DNA of 64,000 nucleotides, taken from NCBI GenBank assembly GCA_963977005.1, contig CAXBMQ010000004.1, positions 62,001 to 126,000 on the forward strand. The letters run 5' to 3'. Positions 42,024 to 51,353 of this stretch are shown here, in pieces (the stretch's first letter is position 1; every line of letters begins with the position of its first letter). This DNA comes from CAXBCP01 sp963977005 (GTDB lineage: Bacteria; Pseudomonadota; Alphaproteobacteria; MPNO01; UBA830). Below the pieces are notes generated by a model, which was given only the letters and a program-made list of their open reading frames with translations, did no database searches and had not been told where the DNA came from. The position numbers were made by a program, and so were the translations under genes.

Positions 42024-43553
42024 ATGAGTGAAGATACGCCGATCAAGACCACGAGCGCGCAGAACGAGCCGATTCAGGACCTGCGACAATGGCTGGATGC
42101 GGTCGCGGAAATCGACGAGCTCGTCAAGGTGTCCGAACCCGTGAGTCGCGACCAGGAAATGAGCGCGATCGGCTATTTGCTCGCCAAACAGCAACCGTCG
42201 CCGACGGTGATGTTCGAGAAAGCCATCGGTTTCGAGGATGACGGAATAGGCGCACGGCTGTTGTGGAACCTTGCGGGTCCCAGCCTGAAACGCATCGCGA
42301 TCACGCTCGGTGAATCACCGGACATGAACACGACCGACCTGATCAAGAAGGTCAAAGGCAAGCTGATGCAGCGCATACCGCCGCGGGAAGTCGGCGCCGA
42401 GGAAGCCCCCGTGTTCGAGAACACGCTGACGGGCGACGATATCGATCTCGACAAGTTTCCGATTCCCATGCACTGGCCGCTGGATGGGGGGCGCTATCCG
42501 GGCACCGCTGACTGTGTGATTACACGCGATCCCGATAGCGGGTATCTGAATGTTGGCACCTATCGCATGATGCAGCAGGGCAAGCGCGAGGCCGGCCTGT
42601 ATCTGTCTCCGGGCAAGGATGCGCGGCTGCATATCGAGCGTGCATGGGAGCGCGGCGAATCCATCGAAGTCGCGGCTGCCTGGGGTGTCGATCCGATCTT
42701 CATGCTGGTCGGCTCACAGGGGTTTCCGAAGAACATTTCCGAATACGAATTTATCGGCGGTATCCGCGATCAGGCGGTATCCGTCGTCAAAGGCAAGACC
42801 ACCGATCTGCTGATCCCGGCCAATGCCGAACTGGTGATCGAAGGTGTGCTGGAACCCGGCTCGATGAAGGGCGAAGGCCCGTTCGGCGAGTTCACCGGTT
42901 ACTATGGCCGCCCCGAGGGCGAGGCCCCGCTGGTGAAGATTACGGCGCTGCATCACCGCAATCAGCCGATCATGACCAACGCCCTGATGGCGGATTACCC
43001 GTCCTGCGAGCAAAGCGGGTTCTTTGCGATTATCCGGTCGGCCCGGGTGTGGAACGATTTCGACAAGCTCGGCATTCCGGGTATCGAGGGCGTGTATTGC
43101 CATCCGGCCGCCGCCGGTGGCTGGGGTATGACCGTCATCAGCCTGGAACAGCGCTATGCGGGTCATGCCGCCCAGGCGCTGGCGCTGGCCGCCCAGGTGC
43201 CGGGCGGGGCGTATTACACCAAGTGGATTATCGCCGTCGACGAGGATGTCGACCCCTGCGACATGGACCAGGTGCTCTGGGCGATGGCCAGCCGGAGCAA
43301 CCCGATCGACGATATCGATATCCTGCGCAACACGTGGAGCACCCAGCTCGACCCGGCACAATATCCGCCGGAAAACCGCCCCTATGGGTCCAAGGCGCTG
43401 ATCAATGCGTGCAAGGATCACAAGAACCTGAAGAATTTTTCCAAGCGCACCATGCTCAGCAAGGAAATCTACGACAAGGTGTCAGCGGACTGGGAGCGAC
43501 TCGGTCTGCCGGGCGACGTGCCGAATATCCGCCATTTCGAAAAAGACGTCTAA
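42024..43553 (+). CDS. UbiD family decarboxylase, second copy
   Basis: This 509-residue prenylated-FMN-type decarboxylase has Arg in LNVGTYRMMQQ and the Glu pair in GEGPFGEFTGYYG, plus KTTDLLIPANAELVIEGVLEPG. It is distinct from the copy at 29043, differing in length and in many surrounding residues, so the substrates probably differ. The start at 42024 (MSEDTPIK) follows AAAAAAGGACC; the long upstream frame is Arg-rich and unlikely to be coding. It converges with the arsenite carrier gene. No UbiX-like flavin prenyltransferase is visible anywhere in the window. Confidence 0.93.
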   Translation: MSEDTPIKTTSAQNEPIQDLRQWLDAVAEIDELVKVSEPVSRDQEMSAIGYLLAKQQPSPTVMFEKAIGFEDDGIGARLLWNLAGPSLKRIAITLGESPDMNTTDLIKKVKGKLMQRIPPREVGAEEAPVFENTLTGDDIDLDKFPIPMHWPLDGGRYPGTADCVITRDPDSGYLNVGTYRMMQQGKREAGLYLSPGKDARLHIERAWERGESIEVAAAWGVDPIFMLVGSQGFPKNISEYEFIGGIRDQAVSVVKGKTTDLLIPANAELVIEGVLEPGSMKGEGPFGEFTGYYGRPEGEAPLVKITALHHRNQPIMTNALMADYPSCEQSGFFAIIRSARVWNDFDKLGIPGIEGVYCHPAAAGGWGMTVISLEQRYAGHAAQALALAAQVPGGAYYTKWIIAVDEDVDPCDMDQVLWAMASRSNPIDDIDILRNTWSTQLDPAQYPPENRPYGSKALINACKDHKNLKNFSKRTMLSKEIYDKVSADWERLGLPGDVPNIRHFEKDV

Positions 43554-43572
43554 CGAACGCGCCGAAGCCGGT

Positions 43573-44637
43573 TTATCGCGCCGGAAAATGGCGCCGGGTG
43601 CGGTTCGCGAACGCCACAAGGGACAGCATAACCGGGACCTCGACCAGCACACCGACGACGGTGGCGAGGGCGGCACCCGAGTTCAGACCGAAGACGCTTA
43701 TTGCGACCGCAACCGCAAGTTCGAAGAAATTGGACGTACCGATCAGGGCGCAGGGTGCCGCGACGTTGAACGGCACCCGCCACGCCCAGGCGGCACCGTA
43801 GGCGATTGCGAAAATGCCGTAGGACTGGATGATCAGGGGGGCTGCAATCAGCGCGATCAGCAGCGGCTCCTCGATAATGACGTTGCCCTGGAACCCGAAA
43901 AGCAGCACCACGGTTGCCAGCAGCCCAATCACCGAGAACGGCTTGATGCCGCCCACGAACCGGGAAACCGCCGCGTCGCCGTCTTCAAGCCGGTTGGCGT
44001 GGCGCATCAGCTGCGTACGCGTGATATACCCGGCGATCAGCGGGATGACGACATACAGTCCGACCGACAGCAGCAGGGTTTCCCACGGCACGGCGATATC
44101 CGTGACGCCCAGCAGCAGGGCGACGATCGGGGCAAAGGCGAAGATCATGATCACGTCGTTCACCGATACCTGCACCAGCGTGTAGGTCGCATCGCCCCGG
44201 GTCATCTGCGACCAGACAAACACCATCGCGGTGCACGGAGCGGCGCCCAGCAGAATGAGCCCGCCGATGTATTCCTGGGCGCTTTCCGGCGAGATGATGT
44301 CGGCGAAAAGGACCTCGAAAAACAGGACGCCGAGTGCCGCCATCGTGAACGGCTTGATCAGCCAGTTCACGGCAAGGGTGATGATCAGCCCTTTGGGCCG
44401 GTCCCCGATATGGCGGATACTGGCGAAATCGACATTCACCATCATCGGGTACACCATCGCCCAGATCAGGATGGCAACAACAAAATTTACCGACGCGTAT
44501 TCCCATCCCGCCACGGTCTCGAAAACGCCCGGCATTGCATTGCCGAACGCAAGCCCGGCAACGATGCACAACGCGACCCAGACCGAGAGCCATTTTTCAA
44601 AGAATCCGATTCCGGCGGCGGGTTCGGAGTCTGTCAT
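43573..44637 (-). CDS. acr3: ACR3-type arsenite efflux carrier
   Basis: This 354-residue membrane carrier has about ten hydrophobic helices. Family marks are GGLILLGAAPCTAMVFVWS with the conserved transport cysteine, DATYTLVQVSVND and AAPCALIGTSNFFELAVAV. ACR3 proteins expel arsenite or antimonite using the proton gradient. No arsR or arsC is next to it, so it is not a complete ars operon. Confidence 0.93.
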   Translation of the reverse strand: MTDSEPAAGIGFFEKWLSVWVALCIVAGLAFGNAMPGVFETVAGWEYASVNFVVAILIWAMVYPMMVNVDFASIRHIGDRPKGLIITLAVNWLIKPFTMAALGVLFFEVLFADIISPESAQEYIGGLILLGAAPCTAMVFVWSQMTRGDATYTLVQVSVNDVIMIFAFAPIVALLLGVTDIAVPWETLLLSVGLYVVIPLIAGYITRTQLMRHANRLEDGDAAVSRFVGGIKPFSVIGLLATVVLLFGFQGNVIIEEPLLIALIAAPLIIQSYGIFAIAYGAAWAWRVPFNVAAPCALIGTSNFFELAVAVAISVFGLNSGAALATVVGVLVEVPVMLSLVAFANRTRRHFPAR

Positions 44638-44789
44638 GTTTTTCGTTCCTGTTTCGGTTCTTCAGACATTTGGAGCGCCGGGGCGGGCGGAGAGCCCGCG
44701 GGGGAGTATTCGCCTGCTCCCGATAGCCAGCGCGGATTGAACCACGACAGATATGAGTGTCCAACTTTTCATTTTTATGACAACGCGGA

Positions 44790-46685
44790 CTATGGCCCGG
44801 ACCGGGATAATTCTTCCGTGGTGTCGCCGGATAATTCCGCCGCTTGGTCTGTATCGTCAGCATCGTTGTCAGGCTCGGTACCCTGCCGCTGCTGGCGTTC
44901 CCACAGGGCGGCATAGCTGCCCTGCAACGCGAGCAGCTGCAGGTGCGATCCGCGTTCGACAATTTCTCCGGCTTCGATAAACAGGATCTGGTCGGCATCG
45001 ACAATTGTGGACAGTCGATGCGCGATCACGACTGTCGTAGAACCTCTGGATACCTCGGTCAGGCTCTGCTGGATTGCCTGTTCGGTATGGCTGTCCAATG
45101 CCGAGGTCGCTTCGTCGAACAGAAAAATGCGCGGCCGTTTCAGAACGGCGCGGGCGATAGCTACCCGTTGTTTTTCGCCGCCTGACAGTTTCAACCCGCG
45201 TTCGCCCACGACGGTATTCATCCCGTCGGGCAGACTGCCGATAAAGCTGGATATCTGCGCGAGTTTCGCAGCATCGGAAATTTCCTTGTCGTTCGCGCCG
45301 GGGCGCCCGAAGCCGATATTATCCCCGATGGATTCGTTGAACAGTACGGTGTCCTGAGGCACCACGCCGATTGCGGCGCGCACCGAATGTTGGGTAAAGC
45401 CGCTGATGTCATGGCCGTCGATCAGCACGGAGCCCTCTGCCGGGTCGTAAAACCGGAACAGCATGCGGCCGAGCGTTGTTTTGCCGCCGCCGCTCGGTCC
45501 CACAAGGGCGAGCTTTTGGCCGGCCTCAACCTCGAAACTGATATTTTTCAGGATTGGCCGCCGGGGGTCGTAGGCGAAGGAGACGTTCTCGAAACGGATT
45601 GCGCCGTCTCCGCCGGGTAACGGTGTTGCGCCGGGCCTGTCGGTGACTTCGGGTTTCTCATCGAAGATCCGGATCATCTGTTCCAGGTCTATCAGGGCCT
45701 GCTTGATCGACCGGTACAGGTTACCCAGTCGTTCCAGCGGGCGGACAAGCTGCAGAAGATATGTGTTGATCAACACGAATGCGCCGATCGTCATGGCGCC
45801 CGCGGCCACGTCCATCCCGCCAAGGACCACGATTGCACCCGCGCCTAAACCCAGAACCGTCATCTGTGCGACGCCAAGCAGGCTGCGGAATATCAGCGAC
45901 CGCACCGTTAGCCGCTCGGCCTCGGCAAGTTCGCGGTCGTAGCGGCCTGAAACATATTCCTCGTTACCGAAATATTTGACGGTTTCGTAATTTATCAGGC
46001 TGTCGATGGCCTTTCCGTGAGCCTCCGACGCCTTGATCACGGCCGGGCGCTGGTAACGGCGCAGCACCTCGGATCCATAGATGACCGCAAACAGGAACAG
46101 CGACAGCGTGACCGCCATGATGATCGCGAAATGCGCTTCGAACCGGGCCAGGACGACGGCTGTGATGATGACGATCTCGGTGATCAGCGGCGCGATCACG
46201 AAAACAAGGTTGAACAGCAGTTCCGCCGTCGCTTCCAGGCCGCGTTCCTGAACCCGGCTGAGCATGCCGGTGCGGCGTGAAAGGTGATAGCGGAGCGACA
46301 GCGTATGCAGGTGATCGAACACTGCGAGTCCGAGCCGGCGGCGAACGCGCTGCTCCAGCGGACCGAAAAGTATCCAGCGCAATTCGTTCAGTGCACGCGA
46401 GAACCAGAAAACAAATCCGTACGCCAGCAAGAGCGCGACCGGGGCCACAATCAACAGTGATGTACCTGTCGGCGTCAGCCGGTCGATGGCAAGGCTGAAC
46501 AGAACGGGAAGCAGTGCGTTAAGAACAGCCGTCAGAAAGAGGATGCCGACCGACAGCGCTACGCGCAGGCGCATCCCGGGATCGTCGCGCGGCCAAAGAT
46601 AGGGCATGACCGCGGCGATGGCTTTCAGGTCGGCCTTGTGACCGGCGCGGATATCGGGCGCGACGGAGGGGAGAAAACGCGACAT
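44790..46685 (-). CDS. Atm1/HMT1-type ABC exporter (fused permease and ATPase)
   Basis: This 631-residue half-transporter has six predicted membrane helices and a C-terminal ATPase. Motifs are Walker A GPSGGGKTTLG, signature LSGGEKQRVAIARAVL, Walker B IFLFDEATSALD and H-loop VIAHRLSTI. The membrane part contains NYETVKYFGNE, typical of the Atm1/HMT1 (heavy-metal tolerance and glutathione-conjugate export) branch. It lies on the same strand as acr3 but 152 bases upstream of it; that gap shows nothing I can name. Confidence 0.92.
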   Translation of the reverse strand: MSRFLPSVAPDIRAGHKADLKAIAAVMPYLWPRDDPGMRLRVALSVGILFLTAVLNALLPVLFSLAIDRLTPTGTSLLIVAPVALLLAYGFVFWFSRALNELRWILFGPLEQRVRRRLGLAVFDHLHTLSLRYHLSRRTGMLSRVQERGLEATAELLFNLVFVIAPLITEIVIITAVVLARFEAHFAIIMAVTLSLFLFAVIYGSEVLRRYQRPAVIKASEAHGKAIDSLINYETVKYFGNEEYVSGRYDRELAEAERLTVRSLIFRSLLGVAQMTVLGLGAGAIVVLGGMDVAAGAMTIGAFVLINTYLLQLVRPLERLGNLYRSIKQALIDLEQMIRIFDEKPEVTDRPGATPLPGGDGAIRFENVSFAYDPRRPILKNISFEVEAGQKLALVGPSGGGKTTLGRMLFRFYDPAEGSVLIDGHDISGFTQHSVRAAIGVVPQDTVLFNESIGDNIGFGRPGANDKEISDAAKLAQISSFIGSLPDGMNTVVGERGLKLSGGEKQRVAIARAVLKRPRIFLFDEATSALDSHTEQAIQQSLTEVSRGSTTVVIAHRLSTIVDADQILFIEAGEIVERGSHLQLLALQGSYAALWERQQRQGTEPDNDADDTDQAAELSGDTTEELSRSGP

Positions 46686-46790
46686 CAGGCGTCGCAGACT
46701 GGGAGTATCATGCGTCCCTTATATATGATTCACGCGAAGCGCGCGCTCCCGCTATGATTTGAGAAAGACAATTCACCGGAGGAAACCGAT

Positions 46791-47315
46791 ATGGACGCCC
46801 GACCCTATTTGCGCGGTCTGCTTGAATACAATGCCTGGGCCAATGCCGAGCTCTACGCAAAGGTGCGGGAGCTTCCTCCCGAAGAGGTCATGAAAGAGCG
46901 CAAGACGTTGCTCCATTCCATCCATGTAAGCCTGAACCATCTCCTGTCCGTCGATATGATGTGGTACGCGCATATGGAAAAGCGCCCGCACGGGATCGGC
47001 GAACTGCGGGCGGTCCAGCATGAAAATTTCGACGATCTTTGGCAGGCGCGGGAGGCGATGGACACGACGCTGCTCGACTATTTTGACGGATTGAGCGACG
47101 AGGATCTCGAAGAAGTCGTCGATTACGAACTGATCGGTGGCAATACGGGGTCGCTCTCCCGAGCTATGTGCCTGAGCCATCTGGTAACCCATGGTAGCTA
47201 CCATCGGGGATGGATAGCCGACATGTTCGGGCAGGCCGGAGCCATGCCCGCCATCATCGATATTCCGGTGTACGAGCGGGCGATCAGGGCGAACAATCTG
47301 AACCCGTTGCCCTGA
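46791..47315 (+). CDS. DinB family protein
   Basis: The 174-residue four-helix protein fits the DinB/YfiT metal-binding family. The three metal-ligand histidines are suggested by SLNHLLSVD near residue 49 and by LVTHGSYHRGW near residue 140. Members include bacillithiol or mycothiol-type transferases and enzymes of unknown role. The start follows CCGGAGGAAACC. A flavin monooxygenase gene begins 15 bases after the stop, so the two may share a transcript. Confidence 0.9.
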   Translation: MDARPYLRGLLEYNAWANAELYAKVRELPPEEVMKERKTLLHSIHVSLNHLLSVDMMWYAHMEKRPHGIGELRAVQHENFDDLWQAREAMDTTLLDYFDGLSDEDLEEVVDYELIGGNTGSLSRAMCLSHLVTHGSYHRGWIADMFGQAGAMPAIIDIPVYERAIRANNLNPLP

Positions 47316-47330
47316 CGACGGGCGGTCAGG

Positions 47331-48563
47331 ATGGTCAAACGTGTGCTGAAGGTTGCCGTTGTCGGTGGCGGTCTCGGGGGCATGGCCGCGGCCCTCGCGC
47401 TGCGGCGTAAGGGCATCGACGTCGAGGTCTACGAGAAAGCGGCGGAACTGGCCGAAATCGGCGCTGGCCTCAATCTCAGTCCGAACGCGCTGAAGGCGTT
47501 GCGATATCTCGGGGTTGAAGACGCCGCCGTTGCGATCGGTTATCAGGCGCAGGATCAGGTAATCCGCAGTTTTCGCAGCGGACGGGTGATCGCGCGGCCG
47601 AAGCGATCCGGCGATATCGCCGAGCGTTACGGCGCCGGGTTCCTGACAATCCACCGCGCCGACCTGCTGGATACGCTGACGGATCCGTTCCCGGACGGAC
47701 TGATCCATCTCGGTGCTGCCTGCACCGCCGTTGAAACACATGGCGCCGGCGCGGTCGCGCGTTTTGCCGACGGACGGTCGGTCGAGGCCGATATCGTCAT
47801 CGGCGCGGATGGAATACATTCAGCGGTGCGCGACAGCCTGTTCGGTGCTGTTGAACCGAGATTTACCGGCTGCATCTGCTGGCGTGGGCTGGTGCCGAGC
47901 GAGGCGCTGGCCGATCCCCGCTTTGCCCGCGAAATGACAGCCTGGTGGGGCCCGCACGGACACGTGGTCCACTATCCGGTGCGGCGGGGCGAACTGGTCA
48001 ATTTTGTCGCCCATTTCGACAGCGACGGATGGACCGAGGAATCCTGGATCCACGAGTGCGACCGTTCCGAACTGATGGAAACCTATACAGGCTGGAATAG
48101 CGATCTGCTCGACCTGTTCGGCGCGAGCGACCGATACTACAAGTGGGCGCTTTACGACCGTGACCCCCTGGAAAACTGGACACGGGGAAGGGTGACGCTG
48201 CTGGGCGATGCCGCGCATCCGATGCTGCCCTATCTCGGCCAGGGGGCCTGCATGGCGCTTGAAGATGCCTGCATTCTGTCCGAAGCGATCACGCGGGCGA
48301 CCGACGATCCGGCATCCGCATTGCAGGATTACGAGCGTATCCGGAAAACGCGGACGACCCGCGCCCAGATGGGTTCGCGGTTCCGGGCGAAGCAGAACCA
48401 CCTTGTTTCTCCCTTTGCGCGTTTCCGGCGGGATCTGCGTATCGCCTATAACAGCCGCTTCGGCGCCGACAGAACGCCGGGCCAGGCCGCGGCGTTTTAC
48501 GAATACGATGTGGCCGCGGAAGACGGTTTCCGCGATGGCGACAAGAAGGAAAACCTTTCCTAG
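47331..48563 (+). CDS. FAD-dependent aromatic monooxygenase (salicylate-hydroxylase-like)
   Basis: This 410-residue class A flavoprotein hydroxylase has the N-terminal FAD motif VVGGGLGGMAAALALRRKG, the DG motif VIGADGIHSAVRD and the GD motif LLGDAAHPMLPYLGQGACMA. It resembles salicylate 1-hydroxylase and 3-hydroxybenzoate 6-hydroxylase, but substrate cannot be fixed by motif. It would insert one oxygen into an aromatic ring using NAD(P)H. No ring-cleavage dioxygenase gene is adjacent. Confidence 0.9.
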   Translation: MVKRVLKVAVVGGGLGGMAAALALRRKGIDVEVYEKAAELAEIGAGLNLSPNALKALRYLGVEDAAVAIGYQAQDQVIRSFRSGRVIARPKRSGDIAERYGAGFLTIHRADLLDTLTDPFPDGLIHLGAACTAVETHGAGAVARFADGRSVEADIVIGADGIHSAVRDSLFGAVEPRFTGCICWRGLVPSEALADPRFAREMTAWWGPHGHVVHYPVRRGELVNFVAHFDSDGWTEESWIHECDRSELMETYTGWNSDLLDLFGASDRYYKWALYDRDPLENWTRGRVTLLGDAAHPMLPYLGQGACMALEDACILSEAITRATDDPASALQDYERIRKTRTTRAQMGSRFRAKQNHLVSPFARFRRDLRIAYNSRFGADRTPGQAAAFYEYDVAAEDGFRDGDKKENLS

Positions 48564-48595
48564 CCGGCCCGAAAGGCTCGCGCTGGCGGTCCCGC

Positions 48596-49312
48596 TTAGT
48601 TCGAGGCCAGGACGTTAGACAGCAGGTTGCTTGCGAGATCGGCGGCGCTCTGTCGGTCCATATCCGGGGCGGCGCGCATATAAATCTTTACGGCGTTGAG
48701 CGCGGCCGCCGAATTTTCGAGCAGTTTCGTGACCAGAGCCTCTGCTTCTGTTGTCAGGTCGGCTGCGGGAACGATCCGGCTGACCAGCCCCAAGGAAAGG
48801 GCAGTCTGTGCGTCGACCGGGTCGCGCGAATACACCATGTGGGCCGCCGCCTTGCGTGGTATGCGGCCTGCCAGCGCCCACATCACCAGCGTCGGCGGCA
48901 GGTCACGGCCCATCTCCGGAACCTGAAACGATGCATCGTCCGCGGCGAGCGTGATATCGCACAAAGCGGCCATAGCGCAGCCCATGCCGACAGCCTTGCC
49001 CTGAACCAGCCCCAAAATCGTCGACGGGCAGCGTTCGAATTTTGCAAACAGTTCAAGGGCAGGCTCGGTATTGCCCGCGCGGATATCGATCGGTTTGCCA
49101 TCTTCGGAACCGGGCGCCATGTCACGGCCAAGGCAGAAAACGTCGCCGACGCCCCGCAGCACGATCAGCTTCATGCCGGCGTTTCCCGCTGCATCGATCG
49201 CGTCGCCGAGGCTCGCGGCCATCGCATTCGTCACCCGGTTGCCGTTATCCGGTTTGTCGATCGTGATGGTGGTGACGTCGCCCTGGACGGCGATGTTGAT
49301 CTTGTCGCTCAT
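48596..49312 (-). CDS. enoyl-CoA hydratase/isomerase family protein
   Basis: This 238-residue crotonase-fold protein has the first oxyanion loop VFCLGRDMAPG and the second GKAVGMGCAMAALCDITLAADDASF. Glutamate follows in QVPEMGRDLPP. It could hydrate, isomerise or cleave a CoA thioester. It starts 15 bases after the stop of the amidohydrolase gene on the same strand, so the two form an operon, suggesting work on aromatic- or cyclic-derived CoA esters. Confidence 0.88.
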   Translation of the reverse strand: MSDKINIAVQGDVTTITIDKPDNGNRVTNAMAASLGDAIDAAGNAGMKLIVLRGVGDVFCLGRDMAPGSEDGKPIDIRAGNTEPALELFAKFERCPSTILGLVQGKAVGMGCAMAALCDITLAADDASFQVPEMGRDLPPTLVMWALAGRIPRKAAAHMVYSRDPVDAQTALSLGLVSRIVPAADLTTEAEALVTKLLENSAAALNAVKIYMRAAPDMDRQSAADLASNLLSNVLASN

Positions 49313-49327
49313 TTTGAAATTCCTTGG

Positions 49328-50278
49328 TTATTTTTTGGCAAATCTTGGAAACAGTGTTTCGGCGTTACCCCGGTTGACCGCGGCGCGCTCGGCGTCCGTA
49401 AATCCGTCCCAGGCATCGAAGCCGGTGGTCTCGCCGGTCACGACGTCGGCGGAGATATAGGGATAATCCGTCCCGAACAGGATCCGGGAATTGTCCGCGA
49501 CCGCTGTCAGCGCCGCGAGCGGCACCCCATCGCCCGACAGCGCGGTGTCGAACCAGAAACGCTTAATACAGGCGAGCGCGCCGTCCGGATAATTTTTCTG
49601 GAAGGTCGTCGACTTGTCGAAAACCGACACCCGGTGGGCGAGAAAGGGCAACGTGCCGCCTGCATGCGACAGGATGAAGCGGATATCGGGGTAACGTTCC
49701 ATCACCCCCTGAAAGATCAGGTTGGTCGCGACCCGCGTTGTCTCGAACGGATAGTCGATCAGCATGCGCGGGATATCCCAGCCATCGGCCTCGGTGCCCG
49801 GCGGATAACACGGGTGGATGAACACGACGGCCTTTCGCCGGTTGAGCTCCGCGTATAGCGGCTCGAAATACGGATGGCCGATATACTTGTCGTCGACGCT
49901 TGTCAGCAGGGTGATGCCGTCGAGTTTCAGGTCGTCCAGCGCGTGAGCCATCTCCGACAGGGCGGCGTCGAGATCGGGCAGCGGCAGAAACGCGAAGCCG
50001 CCGAATCGTCCCGGATGATCTTCGGCAAGGCCTGCGAGAAATTCGTTGCACTGGCGTGCCAGCGCCTTTGTCTGGTCGATATCGCCGAACCAGATGCCGG
50101 GTGATGTGAAGGACAGCACCGATGTGGCGATTTCTTCGGTTTCCATCACCGACAGGCTGTGTTCGGCGCTCCATTCCGGAAAGCCGCGATAGGCTGAACC
50201 GGTTATACCTGCGCCGCGCTGCGCCTCGATATAGAATTCCGGCAATACGTGATGATGTACGTCGATGCGTCCGGCCAT
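49328..50278 (-). CDS. ACMSD-type amidohydrolase
   Basis: This 316-residue metal-dependent barrel enzyme has IDVHHHVLPEFY, VFIHPCYPPGTE, FILSHAGGTLPFLAHRV and LFGTDYPY at the expected metal and catalytic positions. It is a paralogue of the protein at 27966, with the same length and the same blocks. The start at 50278 follows GGGGAGGGATG. An enoyl-CoA hydratase-type gene follows, and a divergent gene of the same broad superfamily begins about 107 bases away. Confidence 0.9.
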   Translation of the reverse strand: MAGRIDVHHHVLPEFYIEAQRGAGITGSAYRGFPEWSAEHSLSVMETEEIATSVLSFTSPGIWFGDIDQTKALARQCNEFLAGLAEDHPGRFGGFAFLPLPDLDAALSEMAHALDDLKLDGITLLTSVDDKYIGHPYFEPLYAELNRRKAVVFIHPCYPPGTEADGWDIPRMLIDYPFETTRVATNLIFQGVMERYPDIRFILSHAGGTLPFLAHRVSVFDKSTTFQKNYPDGALACIKRFWFDTALSGDGVPLAALTAVADNSRILFGTDYPYISADVVTGETTGFDAWDGFTDAERAAVNRGNAETLFPRFAKK

Positions 50279-50384
50279 CCGGCATCCCTCCCCCTGCTGG
50301 TGATTTCCGGACTTTAGCGACAACCGGCCTATGCCGTCGATACCGGCGATCTGCTATTAGTATCGGAAATCAAGGAGGACAAAA

Positions 50385-51353
50385 ATGGCAACATCGACCG
50401 GCATCGAAATCATCGCGCTCGAAGAGCACTACTGGGACAAGGTCGTTACCGACACCTTCGTCGGGCGTAACGGGTCGCGCCGCGGCGCCCTGCTCGACCG
50501 GCTCTACGATGTCGGCGAGTTACGTCTGAAGGAGATGGACGAAGTCGGGATCGATATCCAGGTGCTCAGCCACGGGGCGCCGTCGGCGCAGCGGCTCGAT
50601 GCCGAAACCGGCCCGGGCATCGCCCGCCAGGCGAATAACAACCTGCATGCCACCGTACAGGCCAACCCGGAGCGCTTTGCGGCATTTGCAGCGCTTGCCA
50701 CCGCGCACCCCGAATCGGCGGCGGATGAGCTGGAACGCTGCGTGAAGGATTTGGGCTTCAAGGGCGCGATGATCCACGGGCTGACCAACGGCGCCTTCTG
50801 CGACGCAAGGGAATACTGGCCGATCTATGCCCGGGCCGAGGCGCTGGGTGTGCCGATTTACCTGCATCCGGGATATCCCCATCCCGATGTCGTTGAAGTG
50901 TATTACAAGGATTATCTCGACGATTTTCCGGCGCTGGCGACGGCGGGCTGGGGCTATACGGTCGAAACCGCGACCCAGGCGATCCGCATGGTGCTGTCCG
51001 GCGTCTTCGATGCCCATCCCGGTCTGCAGATGGTACTAGGCCATATGGGCGAGACGTTGCCCTTCCTGCTGTGGCGGGTGAACCAGGCGCTGTCGCGGGT
51101 CGAAAACGCCCAGACACGCTCGTTCCGCGAAATCTTCGAAGCGCATTTCCATGTGACGACCAGCGGCAATTTCTCGAACCCGGCACTCCTCTGCACGGTG
51201 CAGGAAATGGGCGTCGACCGGGTGATGTTCTCCGTCGACTACCCGTTCGTTGAAAACCAGCCGGGAGCCGATTGGGCGGAACAGCTGTCCTTCAGCCGTG
51301 AGGACAGGGTGAAGATCCTGAACGGTAATGCGCGAAGGCTGCTGAAGCTCTGA
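50385..51353 (+). CDS. amidohydrolase-family decarboxylase (gamma-resorcylate-decarboxylase-like)
   Basis: The 322 residues belong to the amidohydrolase 2 branch that includes gamma-resorcylate and 2,3-dihydroxybenzoate decarboxylases. The start carries the ALEEHYWD motif typical of that branch in place of HxH; YLHPGYPHPDV, VLGHMGETLPFLLWR and MFSVDYPF follow. It probably acts on a hydroxybenzoate-like acid without needing oxygen. The stop is followed immediately by the beta-lactamase-fold gene. Confidence 0.88.
   Translation: MATSTGIEIIALEEHYWDKVVTDTFVGRNGSRRGALLDRLYDVGELRLKEMDEVGIDIQVLSHGAPSAQRLDAETGPGIARQANNNLHATVQANPERFAAFAALATAHPESAADELERCVKDLGFKGAMIHGLTNGAFCDAREYWPIYARAEALGVPIYLHPGYPHPDVVEVYYKDYLDDFPALATAGWGYTVETATQAIRMVLSGVFDAHPGLQMVLGHMGETLPFLLWRVNQALSRVENAQTRSFREIFEAHFHVTTSGNFSNPALLCTVQEMGVDRVMFSVDYPFVENQPGADWAEQLSFSREDRVKILNGNARRLLKL

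Noticed and set aside
43573..46685. Complete arsenic-resistance operon
   Set aside because: Only the ACR3 carrier is present; no arsR, arsC or arsH. The ABC exporter is a separate family with a 152-base gap.
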